NCBI GenBank assembly: GCA_003153875.1
Contig: PMBY01000509.1
Coordinates: 1 to 46,290, forward strand
DNA from: Myxococcales bacterium
Lineage (GTDB): Bacteria; Myxococcota; Polyangia; Fen-1088
Reading direction: 5' to 3'
Length of the DNA: 46,290 nt
Shown here: piece after piece, positions 9,186 to 17,127 of the stretch
Numbering within the stretch: the stretch's first letter is position 1
Layout of the letters: each line of letters opens with the position of its first letter
Notes under the pieces: model-generated
Databases searched by the model: none
Told to the model about the DNA's origin: nothing
Seen by the model: only the letters and a program-made list of their open reading frames with translations
Position numbers and translations under genes: made by a program

Positions 9186-11270
9186 ATGAACCTACCGAGC
9201 ACTTCTCCTCTCTCCCAAACCCGTGCAGGCCGATGGCTGTCGCGCCTGCCGTTTCGCTGGCGCCTGCTTGGCCTGGCGTGGCTGTGCTTCGCATTCCTGG
9301 TCGCCACCCGAATTCACGGATCTTCAATTGCCCTGTCAGCCAAGCTGTGGGCTCCCAAGGATTGGAACCGGCACTTTCTCGCGCAGCCCATCCTGGACGC
9401 TCTCGGCAGCAGGGCCGATCCGTACCGAGCGATCCTGATGGCCGAGCCGCGCGAGATTCGCAGCGATGAGTTCGCCATCGAAACCTTGTGGGCCATGGCG
9501 CAGTTCACGCACGAGCCGCGCTTCCCCGTGCGCAACGGAAATATCGGCAATGGGCAGAACATGCTGCTGGTGTCGTGGGTCCCGGTGGCCCATCCGGTCA
9601 GCATCGTGCGGCCGGTGACCTGGGGCTATCTCCTGTTCGGCCCGGCTGCGGGCCTGGCCTGGTACTGGTGGTTCTCACCTTTCTTCTGCTTCAGCACTGT
9701 GTTTCTGGCGCTGAGGATCATTCTACGCGGCCACGACTTCCTGTCTGCGTTCGGCGCGCTGTGGTTCTGCTCATCCGCCTACCTGGTCTGCTGGGGCCAT
9801 TTTCCCGCCTACACCGTCGGATTTGCAGCCATGGGCATGGTGGCGGTCTATCACCTGGTCACGACACGCACTCTGCGCGGGGCTCTGCTGGCGGGACTGG
9901 CAGCCGGCTACGCCGCAGCGGGATTTGTGCTGCAGATGTACCCGCCCTGGATGGTGCCGCTCGCCTACACCTTCGCGGCTGTCCTGGTGGGCTTGTTCGT
10001 CCGGGATCGACTGTGGAAACAGATCATCCCGCGCGACCTCGCGTGCGGCCTTGGCCTGGCGGCGGTCCTGGCGGGGGTGATCGTCGTGGTGTTCTTCCTG
10101 GCCGTGCAGCCCGAGCTCCAGGCTCTCACGAACAGCGCGTATCCGGGGCAACGCCGCCTCAACGGAGGCGACCTGTCGTTGACCCGCCTCTTCGGCGGCC
10201 TGTACAACTGGCACTCCATCCGCCTGCCCATGGCGGAGGACATGAATCCCAGCGAGTGGGCTGGCTTCATCCTGTTCTTGCCAACCATCCTGTTCGCCGT
10301 CGTGCTGTGCAGACGCGTGCGACGCCGCCTGGATGCAGTGGGCTGGGCCATGCTGGGACTGGGTTTCGCCCAGGTGCTGTACGGCGTATTCCACATTCCG
10401 CAGTGGCTGGCCGACGTGACCTTGTGGTCGCGCGTGCAGGCTTTCCGGGGCCAGTTGACCTTGGGTTTCGTGTCCATCGTGCTGACGCTCATGATGCTCG
10501 CGCCGGAAATGCGCCCGCAGCGCCCCGATCGGCGCGAGCGGATCGAGATCGCCGTCGTGGTTCTGGGAACCGCCGGGTTCTTCCTGTGGGTCGGGGCATC
10601 GCTGCAGAATTGGGAAAAGATCTTCGGCCAGGCCGGCTCCTTCTCGCTGCCAGCCCTGCTTGCGCCGGCCGGCGCGACCCTGGGCGCGTTGCTGCTTCTG
10701 CTGGGGCGTGCCCGGGCCTTCGCCGGATTGCTCATCCCCGGCCTGCTCGCCATCGCCGGGAATTTCAATCCCCTTTCGGTTTCCTTCGCATCCATTGAAG
10801 ACAGCGATCTGCGCCAGGCGGTGAAGGCGGTGGCCGATCGGGATCGCCGGGAGGGCCGCAGCGGCATCTGGCTCGCCAGCGGCAGTCTGCAGGAACCGGT
10901 GCTGGGAACGCTGGTCACGGTTATGGGGGGCCATGCGCTCACCGGCGTCTTCTTTCATCCCCAGTTGTCGCTGTGGCACCAGTTGGATCCGGAGAGGAAA
11001 TTCGAATTCGTCTACAATCGCTACGCCGAAATTTTCTACTTCCAGTTGCCGTTCGGATATCCGAAGTCTACCTTCGTCCTCAACAACCACGGGTCCTTCT
11101 GGCTGGCGGTGGCGCCTGACAATCCACTCCTGATCAAGATGGGGGTCCGCCATGCGCTCACCTTCGAGCGGGACGTCTACACTAAGGCGCCGCCTTGTGA
11201 ACTTGTGCAGGAGTCGGCCGACAAGCGTTTCCGCATCTGGAACCTGCCCGGCGCGACGTCCGTTCAATGA
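9186..11270 (+). CDS. Large polytopic membrane protein, possible GT-C/DUF7657-like
   Basis: This 694-aa protein has about eleven to thirteen hydrophobic segments through residue ~540, then a soluble tail of ~150 residues predicted outside the cytoplasm. An early loop carries REIRSDEFAIETLWAM; an (I/R)xSDEW-like motif in the first loop is typical of DUF7657/YfhO-like polytopic proteins thought to be membrane glycosyltransferases. The tail contains YNRYAEIFYFQ and GVRHALTFER segments, which also resemble such proteins. It is followed after 24 bp by a TMTC-like gene in the same direction, so the two are probably co-transcribed and may act on the same polyprenyl-linked sugar pathway (inference). 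The exact family should be treated as tentative. Confidence 0.65.
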   Translation: MNLPSTSPLSQTRAGRWLSRLPFRWRLLGLAWLCFAFLVATRIHGSSIALSAKLWAPKDWNRHFLAQPILDALGSRADPYRAILMAEPREIRSDEFAIETLWAMAQFTHEPRFPVRNGNIGNGQNMLLVSWVPVAHPVSIVRPVTWGYLLFGPAAGLAWYWWFSPFFCFSTVFLALRIILRGHDFLSAFGALWFCSSAYLVCWGHFPAYTVGFAAMGMVAVYHLVTTRTLRGALLAGLAAGYAAAGFVLQMYPPWMVPLAYTFAAVLVGLFVRDRLWKQIIPRDLACGLGLAAVLAGVIVVVFFLAVQPELQALTNSAYPGQRRLNGGDLSLTRLFGGLYNWHSIRLPMAEDMNPSEWAGFILFLPTILFAVVLCRRVRRRLDAVGWAMLGLGFAQVLYGVFHIPQWLADVTLWSRVQAFRGQLTLGFVSIVLTLMMLAPEMRPQRPDRRERIEIAVVVLGTAGFFLWVGASLQNWEKIFGQAGSFSLPALLAPAGATLGALLLLLGRARAFAGLLIPGLLAIAGNFNPLSVSFASIEDSDLRQAVKAVADRDRREGRSGIWLASGSLQEPVLGTLVTVMGGHALTGVFFHPQLSLWHQLDPERKFEFVYNRYAEIFYFQLPFGYPKSTFVLNNHGSFWLAVAPDNPLLIKMGVRHALTFERDVYTKAPPCELVQESADKRFRIWNLPGATSVQ

Positions 11271-11294
11271 GCCTTGTCGAACCCAAAGGGCGCC

Positions 11295-13241
11295 ATGGGT
11301 AGAATGCCTTCTGTGGCCCACAAACGCCCTGCCGGACACAGTCTCGGCGCTCAGGGGTCTGGTGTCCTGCGTTTCTCGCGACAGCCCAGCCCACTCTTGC
11401 TTGCACTGCCGCTTGTTCTCGCGGCAGGGGCATACGCGCGCGTGCTGGGCGGCGGTTTTGTCTTTGACGACCGCACCACCGCGCTCAGCCCGGCTGTGAA
11501 GAATCTCGCGGCCCAGGCGCGCGCGCTCTTTCCGGCGCTCCTTCATGGCGGACGCCCTGTCGTCGACCTTAGCCTTGCGATGAACTACGCCGCCAGCGGG
11601 GCCGACGCGTGGGGCTACCATGCGGTGAACATCGCCATCCATCTCGCCACCGTGCTGCTCGTGTTCGCCTTCACGTTGCGGACGTTCCAACTCGCGGGCG
11701 TATCGCGCGTGCGCGGGCCCGCCCTCGCCGTGGCCGGGATCTTTGCCCTGCACCCCCTGCACAGCCAGGCCGTCAGCTACGTATCCCAGCGAGCGGAGTC
11801 TCTCGCCTCGGCGTTCTACTTGACCACGTTTCTCCTGCTGCTCGCAGCCGAACGTGTTGCGCGCAGTCCGGGCCGCACGCTCTTGCTGATCAGCGCCTAT
11901 TGCGTGTTCCTTCTCGGGCTCGGGACGAAGCAGATCGTGGTGACCCTGCCTGTGGCCTACCTGTTGCTCGCCCTAGCGGTGCCCGAGAAGAGCCAGGCGG
12001 CCCCGCGGGTCTCCTGGCCGAAGCGGCTGGTCGTGCTGGCGCCGTTCGTCGCCACCGCTGGCTGGTACGTGCGCCTACTCCTGGTTTCGGTCGAGGGTCA
12101 TCTAGACGTGGGCGCAGCGGTTCCGGGCATGACCTGGTGGACCTACTTCCTCACGCAATGGAAGGTGCTGCTCATCTATCTTCGCCTTGTTTTCTGGCCG
12201 GCAGGACAATGTCTGGACTGGCGCTATCCCGTCACGACCCACCTTGATGCCGGCACGATCTTGGCCGCGGTTGCACTGGCGGTCATCGCTGGCGGAGCCG
12301 TGGCAGTCCTCTGGCGGTTTCGCGACAAGGCTGGCGAAGACGCGGCAGCCGCCAGGATTGCCGGGTTCGGCGTGCTGTGGTTCTTCCTCTTGCTCGCGCC
12401 GACATCGAGCTTCGTCCCAATCGCCGACCCCCTATTTGAGCACAGGGTGTATCTCGCGTCCTGGGGCATCTTCGCCGCAGTCGTAGTGCTGCTGGGACGC
12501 GCTCTGGCCCGGCTCGGCGAAAAACAGAAGATCGTGGGTGCGTTGCTGGTCGGCGCTTTGTGGTTCACGCTGGCCCTGTGCCTGCGCAGTCGAAACGGGG
12601 TGTGGGAGGATCCCATCGTTCTGTGGAGTGACGTGGTTGCCAAGGCCCCGGGGAACGTGCGCGCCCATGTCCAGCTCGCAGCCGCCCACCAGGCGCGCGG
12701 TGACCTGGAGCGGGCTGCCGCGGAGTACGGGCGTGCACTGCATGTCGTTGAGCCGGACGACATCCACTACCAGGTGCAAGCCCGTCTGGGGCTCGGTGCT
12801 GTGCTGGTGGATCTGGGCCGCGTGGACGAAGGGATCGCGATGATCGAAAGCGCTCTCACGCGCGACCCGACGAACCCGGAAATCCTTGCGAGCCTTGCCG
12901 AGGCGTGGTGGCACCACGGCGATCAGGCCCGGGCCGAGTCCTTCGCCGAGCGCGCGGTGGCGGTGAAGCCAGGCCTCGGGAACGCGCTTCTGGTCCTGGG
13001 CGCCGCGCGGAAGGCCCGCGGGGATATCGAGGGTGCCGTGGACGCGCTGACTCGCGCGGTGAGGGCCGATCCCGACGGCGCCATCTCACGCCTCAACCTC
13101 GCCAGTGCGGACGCGAAGCTCGGGCGAACCGGGGAAGCCTGCGGAGTCTGGCGCGATGTTCTCCATCTTCCGGCCGCCCTACCCGAGGAGCGAGCGCGCG
13201 CGTCCCGTGAAGCGGCTATCTCTGGATGTCCAGGATTCTAG
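11295..13241 (+). CDS. TMTC-like polytopic membrane protein with C-terminal TPR repeats (second copy)
   Basis: This ~648-aa product is a paralogue of the gene at 746-2611. Shared motifs are FVFDDRTT after the first membrane segment, YHAVNIAIHLATVLLVF, and HPLHSQAVSYVSQRAESLASAFYL. About ten membrane segments fill residues ~35-440 and TPR units fill the rest. ATG 11295 has AAAGGG five bases upstream and is my preferred start; a TTG at 11274 in the same frame and an ATG at 11304 are alternatives. It follows the polytopic gene at 9186 after a short gap with no visible terminator. The TMTC family transfers mannose to protein Ser/Thr in animals; whether this bacterial copy glycosylates the neighbouring lipoproteins is speculation. 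Confidence 0.8.
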   Translation: MGRMPSVAHKRPAGHSLGAQGSGVLRFSRQPSPLLLALPLVLAAGAYARVLGGGFVFDDRTTALSPAVKNLAAQARALFPALLHGGRPVVDLSLAMNYAASGADAWGYHAVNIAIHLATVLLVFAFTLRTFQLAGVSRVRGPALAVAGIFALHPLHSQAVSYVSQRAESLASAFYLTTFLLLLAAERVARSPGRTLLLISAYCVFLLGLGTKQIVVTLPVAYLLLALAVPEKSQAAPRVSWPKRLVVLAPFVATAGWYVRLLLVSVEGHLDVGAAVPGMTWWTYFLTQWKVLLIYLRLVFWPAGQCLDWRYPVTTHLDAGTILAAVALAVIAGGAVAVLWRFRDKAGEDAAAARIAGFGVLWFFLLLAPTSSFVPIADPLFEHRVYLASWGIFAAVVVLLGRALARLGEKQKIVGALLVGALWFTLALCLRSRNGVWEDPIVLWSDVVAKAPGNVRAHVQLAAAHQARGDLERAAAEYGRALHVVEPDDIHYQVQARLGLGAVLVDLGRVDEGIAMIESALTRDPTNPEILASLAEAWWHHGDQARAESFAERAVAVKPGLGNALLVLGAARKARGDIEGAVDALTRAVRADPDGAISRLNLASADAKLGRTGEACGVWRDVLHLPAALPEERARASREAAISGCPGF

Positions 13242-13249
13242 GACTACGG

Positions 13250-13310
13250 CGCGCGGCAGTGGGATCTTCGACAGGGCTGACCATCGGAAGATCCGCTGGT
13301 CCGCCGCGCG
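13250..13310. repeat. Nested inverted repeat downstream of TMTC-like gene
   Basis: CGCGCGGC at 13250-13257 pairs with GCCGCGCG at 13303-13310, and inside it GGATCTTC at 13262-13269 pairs with GAAGATCC at 13287-13294. It begins 8 bp after the stop at 13241. It may act as a transcription terminator, although no T-run follows, or it may be a DNA-level palindrome. Confidence 0.5.
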
Positions 13311-13360
13311 GCGATTCGGGCAAAGGCTATGTTGTGGCGTAGTTGGCCGATTCGACGGCG

Positions 13361-13401
13361 CCGTCGGAATTCCGTCGCCAAGCCTGTCAGTTTTCCGTCG
13401 C
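13361..13401 (+). promoter_or_regulatory. PHO-box-like array, four half-sites
   Basis: CCGTCGG at 13361, CCGTCGC at 13372, CTGTCAG at 13384 and CCGTCGC at 13395; the steps are 11, 12 and 11 bp. The last pair has a TTTT spacer, much like the E. coli box. It lies 168 bp upstream of the lipoprotein start at 13569. Confidence 0.5.
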
Positions 13402-13568
13402 TGAGAGAAGGCTGCGGAAAGAGTCTATTTTCATACAAATTGTAAGCTTAATTTCTAAATATGCGCTGTTAGTGATCCGAACTTCCTTCTGTGACCGCTG
13501 GATCGCAGTTCAGCAACAGAACCAACGCAACGATTTGCGCTGCACCTCGCGACAGGAGGAATCGGACC

Positions 13569-14321
13569 ATGCCCCAGTCGTTCGCCCTTCGTACAACTGC
13601 TCTGTTGGCCCCGTTGTTCGTCGCCACCCTGGGCTGTGAAGGTCAGCCGTCGACAGAAAGCCCGACCTCGCCTGCGACTAGCCCCCAGCCTCTCGCGGCA
13701 GCCGCCGTCCCGAATGAAGGCAATGCTCAGGTTGAAATCGTGGTCAACGCCCCACCGCGAGTCGACGCCATGACGAGTTCAACGGGAAATGTGGCGAGCA
13801 ACTCTCCTCTCACCTTGCAGGTCACGGCCAGCGATCCTGACCACGACCCACTTGGCTTCGCCTGGGCCAGCACCTGTCCTGGCACGTTCAATCGAGCGGA
13901 TCGGGCTCAGGTGACATTCATCACCGGCACTCTGGCCACGGGCGCGGATTGCGCTTTCCAGGTTTTGGTGAGCGACGGCCATGGCGGAACCGCCACAGGC
14001 ACGCTGGTTCTGTCGGCCGCCGTGCCGGTGATTAACGTCGCACCTGCCATGGGCATCGTCTACCAGTCGACCGACGCCGCCGATGTTTCGCAAGTAGTCC
14101 TGTTGCACGCCAGCGCCACCGATCCAGAAGGGCAAGCACTGACATGGACCTGGAAGGCCAGCGCCGGCGCGTTCTCGGATCAAGTCGACCAGGCTGGCGT
14201 CAGCGACGTGAACTGGACCGCACCCGCGAGCCCTGGCGTTCGCTGCACCATCACCGCGACCGCCACGGATCCAGGCGGCACCAGCTCATCCTGGATTTTC
14301 ACGGTCCAGGTGGGCGGCTGA
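13569..14321 (+). CDS. Small Ig-like/PKD-like lipoprotein
   Basis: ATG 13569 is preceded by AGGAGG at a good distance, which sets the start. The 250-aa product has a signal peptide ending in ATLGC (Cys23), a short Ser/Pro/Thr linker, and two Ig-like (PKD-type) domains. These are marked by the ASDPDHDPLGFAWAS and ATDPEGQALTWTWKAS motifs and by a regularly placed pair of Cys residues in the first domain. The same domain type forms the N-terminal block of the lipoproteins at 15670, 21852, 33495 and 41379, so this is probably the single-module member of that family, without a C-terminal propeller or enzyme. It is presumably anchored in the outer membrane. No catalytic residues are visible. Confidence 0.8.
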   Translation: MPQSFALRTTALLAPLFVATLGCEGQPSTESPTSPATSPQPLAAAAVPNEGNAQVEIVVNAPPRVDAMTSSTGNVASNSPLTLQVTASDPDHDPLGFAWASTCPGTFNRADRAQVTFITGTLATGADCAFQVLVSDGHGGTATGTLVLSAAVPVINVAPAMGIVYQSTDAADVSQVVLLHASATDPEGQALTWTWKASAGAFSDQVDQAGVSDVNWTAPASPGVRCTITATATDPGGTSSSWIFTVQVGG

Positions 14322-14357
14322 CCGAAAGCAGACGGCCTCCGCCTGCGGTCGACCCCG

Positions 14358-15581
14358 TCAAATCCCGGCCCAGTACCGACGCACGACCTGAGCGCCCATG
14401 CTACCGGTTTCCCTAGAAGCACTGATGATAAGTCCAGGCGAGGACTGGCCGGCAAGGCGCTGCCAGGCGAGGAGTCCCGCGGCGTGACGAGGGGTCAGTG
14501 TCGACGACATCTTCATCTCGACGGGGAGCAGCTTGCCGCCGCGGTCGATGAGCAGATCGACCTCCAGCCCGGCCACTGCGCGCCAGTAGTAGAGACAGTC
14601 GCGCACACCGTAGGCGTCAATGGTCTTCTTGAAGTTGGACACCACCGCGGTTTCAAACAGCGCCCCTGCCATCGGGCCATCGAGCACATGCTGGGCGGAC
14701 TGCAGACCAACTAGATAACACACCAGACCGGTGTCCATGAAATACAGCTTGGGCGCTTTGATCACGCGCTTGCCAAAATTGTGGTGAAAGGGCGGCAGCA
14801 ATGACACGATCGAGCTGGCCTCCAAAAGCGAGATCCATGAACGAATGGTTGGAATGGTCAGGCCGAGCTCTTTGGCCAGCGAAGCCTGGTTGAGCTCCTG
14901 GGCCGTGCGCGCGGCGAGCAGCTTGAGGAAACGCTGGAAATCGTACAGGTTGGCCTCGCGGATGTTTCCCCGCACGTCGCGGTCGAGATAGGCTTGGACG
15001 TACGAGGGATACCAAAGCTCGGCGGTGAGGTTCTTTCGTCGCCAGACCGCGGGATAGCAACCCTTGAGCAGCCAGGCGCCCAAGTTCGGCGCTCGCGCGG
15101 GGTCGTTTGGGCGTTTGTCAAGCAGCGCATCGAGATATGCATCCCAGGTTTTGGCGGAAGGGCGCCGGTCTTGACACTCGGCAAAGGTGAACGGGTGCAA
15201 GTTCACGATGGCGGCGCGGCCGGCCAGCGACTCGCTGACGTTTTTCATGACCGAAAAGCGCTGGGATCCCGTAATGACCCAACGGCCGGGACGCGGATCT
15301 CGTTCGATGCGGGCCTTGATTGAGGGCAGCAAGCCCGGAGCGTTTTGGATTTCGTCGAGGATGACCGGGGCCGGGTGGCGATCCAGAAAACCGATGGGAT
15401 CGCCTTCGGCAAAGCTGCGCTGATCCAAATCGTCGAGCAGAACGTAGGCGTGGCTTTGCGCCAACAGGTGGCGGAGTAGGGTGGTTTTTCCCGACTGCCG
15501 GGGACCGCTGAGGACGAGGGCCGGAAACGCGCCAAGGCTTCGTCGTAGGTGGGATTCGGCAAGGCGCGGAACGTAGACCAC
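14358..15581 (-). CDS. AAA-family ATPase with C-terminal DUF4143
   Basis: This 407-aa protein has Walker A GPRQSGKTT at residues ~26-34, Walker B VILDEIQ with Asp76/Glu77, and an ITGSQ sensor region. The C-terminal half shows the DUF4143 pattern (YVQAYLDRDVR, then a winged-helix-like region, then a restriction-like ALFETAVVSNF...YYWR...EVDLLI..GG...PVEMK segment). Such proteins are widespread and often mobile; their cellular role is not settled. I prefer GTG 15581, giving MVYVPRLAE as in family members; a TTG at 15593 would lie inside the -10 element of the palindromic promoter at 15586-15620. With that promoter the mRNA would be almost leaderless. The gene is unrelated in theme to its neighbours and may have arrived by transfer. 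Confidence 0.88.
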   Translation of the reverse strand: MVYVPRLAESHLRRSLGAFPALVLSGPRQSGKTTLLRHLLAQSHAYVLLDDLDQRSFAEGDPIGFLDRHPAPVILDEIQNAPGLLPSIKARIERDPRPGRWVITGSQRFSVMKNVSESLAGRAAIVNLHPFTFAECQDRRPSAKTWDAYLDALLDKRPNDPARAPNLGAWLLKGCYPAVWRRKNLTAELWYPSYVQAYLDRDVRGNIREANLYDFQRFLKLLAARTAQELNQASLAKELGLTIPTIRSWISLLEASSIVSLLPPFHHNFGKRVIKAPKLYFMDTGLVCYLVGLQSAQHVLDGPMAGALFETAVVSNFKKTIDAYGVRDCLYYWRAVAGLEVDLLIDRGGKLLPVEMKMSSTLTPRHAAGLLAWQRLAGQSSPGLIISASRETGSMGAQVVRRYWAGI

Positions 15582-15585
15582 GGTA

Positions 15586-15620
15586 TTGACCAATATAAAC
15601 TACAACTTTATATCGGTCAA
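15586..15620 (-). promoter_or_regulatory. Palindromic promoter/operator in front of the DUF4143 ATPase gene
   Basis: Two 14-bp arms, 15586-15599 and 15607-15620, are inverted repeats with one mismatch and a 7-bp centre. Read on the minus strand, TTGACC (-35), a 17-bp spacer and TATATT (-10, 15597-15592) form an almost ideal sigma-70-type promoter; because of the symmetry the plus strand also reads TTGACC, 17 bp, TATATC. The element is strikingly AT-rich. A dimeric repressor or bidirectional initiation is possible. Confidence 0.65.
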
Positions 15621-15669
15621 CCTGGACGATTGTCCAACGGGTCCTGGTCGGCCCCACGCAGCTCGTTCC

Positions 15670-17124
15670 CTACGGCCCGCTGGTGTCCCCACCTTGGGGA
15701 CGACCGCACGCCGCCCCTAGGCAGAAGTTGTAGGATGATTGCAGATTCGACACGGGGCTGGTGGCGGTCACGGTGACGAGATCGCTGCCGGCATCTGGTT
15801 CGCCGTCGGGGACCGTCCACGTGGCTGCGGTGGCAAAAGCCGCGTCCAGGCCCAGCGAGACAGGATCCCCCGCAACCGGGGCCGCGCCCGATGAGGCGGA
15901 CCAGGCAAAATTCAATTGCCCGCCAGCAGGATCGGACGCGATGGCCGCGAAGGTCACGAGGCTCCCAGCGGTGGCAATGTCCCGTGATTGATAGGCAATG
16001 CCAAAAATCGGCGTTACTTGCACGACCAAGGGAGGCGTGACGGCCAGGGTCAGATTGGCCGTGGAAATGTTTCTGACGAACTTCGTGCCCGGCCAGTACC
16101 CATCGCTTACCGCCACCAGGAAAGTGCAGGAGATGGTGCCCGCCGCTGTGCTACTGACGGTGAATAGGGTCGAAGCCTCGGTCGGGTTTGCGAATTGGAC
16201 TGTGCAGGGAGAATCGGACGGCACGGTCCAAGAGTAGCTCAAAGTGTCGTCCTCCGGATCCGTGGCCATAACGGCCATTACGCCGCTGGTCGGGCCGTCC
16301 ATGGAGATCTGGCCGGGGTCAGCGATGAGGACACTGATGATCGGAGCGCCGTTGAAAACAGCCGAGACCCTGGCGCTCCCGACTCCACCCGCGTTGCTCG
16401 TCACGCTGACCACGAAGACAGCACTGTTGGCAAGGCCAAAGACGTCCTTGACCACGACAGTGATCGAGCATTTTTCTTCTGCCTGTGGAGCCATCCAGGT
16501 AGCCATGGACTCAGAAGGATGGGCGAAATCCGTCCCTGGCACTGTGTTGACATCGGATATCGCGCCACACGCTGTTGCGGGAGCCCAACTGAAGACCAGG
16601 GTCGCGGTTTGCCCCGGATCCAGATCGTGCGCCGTGGCCCCGACCGTGATGTGACCCCCAGGCGTGACTGAATCGGCAGACAACGTGATTGCATCGATAA
16701 GTGGGCTGGAATTGTGGAAAGGCGAGGGCTGGTTGATCTCGTTGAGGTAAATGATAACAGTGGTTGTCTGACCCTTGCTGATGACCACCCCGGCCGCCAT
16801 CCCGTGCGCGACCAGTTTGCCGCCGACCCCAAACGCCTCGGCCGTAAACACGTAGTCAGCCGCCACGGCCAAATTGCTCAGGACGGAGGAGAACTGGTCG
16901 CCCTTGGCTGCCAGCACGACTTTCAAGGGGCTGGAAAGCACGCTGGAGGATTGTACTGTCAGTCTCACTTCGATCACGGCCAACGCGGTCAATGCGTGCG
17001 CCGTGACCGCCGCCGCTCCGCGGTCCGGGGAGGACGACCGGCAGGCGAAGAATGGCGATGCGCCAAGCGCGATCAGCAGCGCCACCGCAGCCAGAATACG
17101 TGAAATGGACTCCGGCAGGGGCAT
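15670..17124 (-). CDS. Ig-like domain lipoprotein
   Basis: This 484-aa protein has an N-terminal hydrophobic signal and a Cys at 28 in the context SPFFAC, a weak lipobox. Residues ~45-135 form a beta-rich block ending in a TTTVIIYLNEINQPSP strand that matches VIIDMNQVAP in the lipoproteins at 21852 and 33495. Ig-like domains follow (AHDLDPGQTATLVFSW, ATDPEDDTLSYSW, ASDPAGGQLNFAWS), with Cys pairs typical of this family. There is no C-terminal propeller or enzyme domain. It begins 3 bp after the RCC1 lipoprotein stop, so it is the third gene of a minus-strand operon. The function is probably structural or binding at the surface; no ligand can be named. Confidence 0.78.
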   Translation of the reverse strand: MPLPESISRILAAVALLIALGASPFFACRSSSPDRGAAAVTAHALTALAVIEVRLTVQSSSVLSSPLKVVLAAKGDQFSSVLSNLAVAADYVFTAEAFGVGGKLVAHGMAAGVVISKGQTTTVIIYLNEINQPSPFHNSSPLIDAITLSADSVTPGGHITVGATAHDLDPGQTATLVFSWAPATACGAISDVNTVPGTDFAHPSESMATWMAPQAEEKCSITVVVKDVFGLANSAVFVVSVTSNAGGVGSARVSAVFNGAPIISVLIADPGQISMDGPTSGVMAVMATDPEDDTLSYSWTVPSDSPCTVQFANPTEASTLFTVSSTAAGTISCTFLVAVSDGYWPGTKFVRNISTANLTLAVTPPLVVQVTPIFGIAYQSRDIATAGSLVTFAAIASDPAGGQLNFAWSASSGAAPVAGDPVSLGLDAAFATAATWTVPDGEPDAGSDLVTVTATSPVSNLQSSYNFCLGAACGRPQGGDTSGP

Positions 17125-17127
17125 CTT

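Larger units (their letters stand above)
13242..13568. other. 327-bp intergenic region with inverted repeat, PHO-like array and AT-rich stretch
   Basis: No convincing gene is present. From left to right it holds the nested inverted repeat at 13250-13310, the four half-sites at 13361-13401, an AT-rich stretch at about 13420-13475 unusual for this GC-rich DNA (likely promoter core), and the AGGAGG ribosome site about nine bases before the ATG at 13569. Confidence 0.6.

Noticed and set aside
9771..11762. Long minus-strand open frame (663 codons) across the polytopic and TMTC-like genes
   Set aside because: The composition is Arg/Gln/Glu/His-rich with no motif, and the plus strand encodes clear membrane proteins.
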